64,000 bases of DNA from an uncultured Bacillota bacterium (GTDB lineage: Bacteria > Bacillota > Clostridia > Peptostreptococcales > Anaerovoracaceae), in NCBI GenBank assembly GCA_958448635.1, contig CAUDEQ010000001.1, positions 8,289 through 72,288 on the forward strand, written 5' to 3'. Every line of letters starts with the position of its first letter. Position 1 is the first letter of the stretch. Positions 62,758 to 64,000 of this stretch are shown here, in pieces. A program made the position numbers and the translations under genes. The notes under the pieces were generated by a model. It was not told where the DNA came from, did not search any database, and saw only the letters and a list, made by a program, of their open reading frames with translations.

Positions 62758-63732
62758 ATGAAAAAAAACAGGCTTGGAAATACCAATCTGCTGATATCAC
62801 CGGTGGGATTCGGCGTGCTTACAGTGGGAAACACTCAGCTTGATCTGCCGGTGGCTGAGGGAGCTGAGCTGATAAAATATGCGATTTCAAAGGGCATCAA
62901 TTTCTTCGATACTGCCCAGTATTATGAAACCTATCCTTATCTAAAGGAAGCTCTCAAAGACATGGATATGTCTGCCGACAATCCGGACAGACCTGTTATA
63001 TGTACCAAGTCTCTCGATTACTCATACTCTGAAATGGAGTTTGCCATAGAGGAAGCCCTTAGAGAAATGGAGCTTGAAGTCATAGATATTTTCCTGCTCC
63101 ACGAAGTGAGACAGAATCCCGACTGGGAGAACAAAAGCGCCGCATGGCGCTGCCTCATGGAGCATAAAGCCAAGGGCGTCATAAGATACATCGGTGTTTC
63201 CACTCACCATATCGACGTGGTCCAGCGTATGGCAGGCGTACCGGAATGCGACGTGGTATTCCCTCTAATCAACTATGCAGGCCTTGGGATTCGCAAAGGG
63301 CACGGCCACGGAACGCCTGAGGAAATGGCTGCGGCCATAAAAAAATGCGCCGATGCCGGCAAAGGCGTCTTCGCAATGAAGGCATTTGGCGGCGGCAATC
63401 TGACAGGAACTTATATGAAGGCCCTCAATTACGTCAGCTCTCTTGACGGCATCGACTCCATCATGGTGGGCATAGGAAAAAAAGATGAAATAGACGCCCT
63501 TGTGGACTATGCAGACGGAAAGCTGCCAAAGGACTTTCAGCCGGACGTCAGCAGAAAAAAAATACATATAGATCCGGGTGACTGCGAAGGCTGCGGAACA
63601 TGTATCGACAGATGCCCCAACAAAGCGATTTTCATGAACGACAACAAAATAGCCCAGGTCAATCATGACATATGCCTCACATGCGGATACTGCGCTCCCG
63701 TATGCCCGGTGAGAGCCATTATAATGTGGTGA
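62758..63732 (+). CDS. Aldo/keto reductase with C-terminal 4Fe-4S ferredoxin domain
   Basis: 324 residues. The aldo/keto reductase barrel (about 1-265) has FFDTAQYYETYPYLKEAL with the catalytic Asp and Tyr, a Lys in CTKSLDYS, and IRYIGVSTHH; the C-terminal ~60 residues hold two CxxCxxCxxxCP ferredoxin motifs (CEGCGTCIDRCPNKAI and CLTCGYCAPVCPVRAI). Fusions of this kind are common in anaerobes, with unknown substrates; electrons may pass to or from ferredoxin. ATG 62758 is chosen because AGGAGG lies 7 bases upstream. Confidence 0.87.
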   Translation: MKKNRLGNTNLLISPVGFGVLTVGNTQLDLPVAEGAELIKYAISKGINFFDTAQYYETYPYLKEALKDMDMSADNPDRPVICTKSLDYSYSEMEFAIEEALREMELEVIDIFLLHEVRQNPDWENKSAAWRCLMEHKAKGVIRYIGVSTHHIDVVQRMAGVPECDVVFPLINYAGLGIRKGHGHGTPEEMAAAIKKCADAGKGVFAMKAFGGGNLTGTYMKALNYVSSLDGIDSIMVGIGKKDEIDALVDYADGKLPKDFQPDVSRKKIHIDPGDCEGCGTCIDRCPNKAIFMNDNKIAQVNHDICLTCGYCAPVCPVRAIIMW

Positions 63733-63751
63733 TGCATAGATCATAGAAAAG

Positions 63752-63772
63752 GCCCTGTCTTGATGACAGGGC
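63752..63772. terminator. Hairpin terminator between convergent genes
   Basis: A perfect 8-bp stem (GCCCTGTC / GACAGGGC) with a 5-base loop. The T-rich sequence after it is interrupted (TGTTATTATAATAAT); AAAA precedes it, so it may also act on the minus strand. Confidence 0.65.
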
Positions 63773-63777
63773 TGTTA

Positions 63778-64000
63778 TTATAATAATATGTCATCCATGG
63801 CCTCATTCAAGAGATTTATACATTCCGTCACATCGCAGTCAAAAGCTTCACCTGTATCTCAAGATGTCGGTTCATCATATATTAAGCACATAACATGATG
63901 GTGTCGTCCTTTTTTATGCCTGCTTGTCACGACGGTAAAGGTAGTGTATAATCCCGTCTTTGACACTTAATTAGCCAAAAAAGCTTGCTGTCCCTTGGTA
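63778..64000 (-). pseudogene. Broken 3' end of a Fur-family-like gene
   Basis: Minus-strand conceptual translation ending at 63778 gives a coding-like tail (FDCDVTECINLLNEAM, then DDILL and stop). Read backwards it is cut by TGA at 63859-63861, before which the same frame reads KKGRHHHVMCLIYDEPTS. HHH followed by a Cys two residues on resembles the metal-binding dimerisation domain of Fur/Zur proteins (HHHxxCxxC). Further upstream a second frame reads VKDGIIHY-like wing sequence, so a frameshift as well as a stop would be present. The assignment rests on one short motif and the gene runs off the window. It may instead be non-coding. Confidence 0.35.

Overview
The window is a gene-dense, mostly housekeeping stretch of a low-to-mid GC Gram-positive chromosome. 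A complete spoIIIA operon points to an endospore-forming member of the Clostridia. Other Firmicutes markers are RNase J, YlbF, IreB, YqeK-RsfS, Asp23, a YneA-like SOS protein and the PyrK/PyrD-1B electron-transfer dihydroorotate dehydrogenase. I cannot name the genus from the sequence alone. There is no rRNA, tRNA, CRISPR array, prophage or insertion sequence.

Layout. 1-14.7 kb (+): end of relA, dtd, an MBL-fold hydrolase, hemZ, hisS, aspS, an SstT-type carrier, then nadD-yqeK-rsfS-leuS, rnj, ylbF, a short Xaa-Pro-peptidase-like M24 protein and efp, closed by a terminator. 14.7-20 kb (+): mltG, trmR and trhP (tRNA U34 hydroxylation and methylation), a CorC-type CNNM/CBS protein and a QueG-like iron-sulfur protein, closed by a strong terminator. 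20-24.4 kb (+): spoIIIAA-AH, with a possible sigma-E-like promoter and an unusually small SpoIIIAF of 57 residues. 24.4-38.9 kb (+): an Asp23 protein, nusB, a TsaD paralogue, xseA-xseB, ispA, dxs, tlyA, a class I aminotransferase, mutS-mutL, miaA and a tyrosine recombinase, tightly packed. 38.9-43 kb (+): a GLUG-repeat secreted protein, a YnbB-type PLP enzyme, a TVP38 membrane protein, then a LysM/membrane protein whose strong promoter carries three LexA boxes (an SOS division-inhibitor candidate).

43.4-55.5 kb (-): a DUF805 protein, ruvX, ireB and alaS with their own promoters; a large flavin/iron-sulfur oxidoreductase; and the UMP biosynthesis operon pyrC-K-D-F-E-B-I. The pyr operon is read from a near-consensus promoter with an 18-bp palindrome inside it. 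55.7-58.8 kb (+): a stand-alone FabF-type ketosynthase and an acyl-CoA ligase. 58.9-62.2 kb: a saccharopine-dehydrogenase-like gene (-) divergent from an AraC regulator fused to a degenerate glycoside-hydrolase-like domain. 62.2-63.7 kb (+): a helical-bundle protein and an aldo/keto reductase-ferredoxin fusion. The right edge holds what looks like the broken 3' end of a Fur-family gene (-).

Many genes overlap by 4-35 bases and several use TTG or GTG starts chosen here from Shine-Dalgarno position. The most unusual items are the minimal SpoIIIAF, the triple-LexA-box YneA-like gene, the pyrC palindrome, the catalytic-domain-only M24 peptidase, and the AraC/GH39-like regulator with its divergent dehydrogenase.
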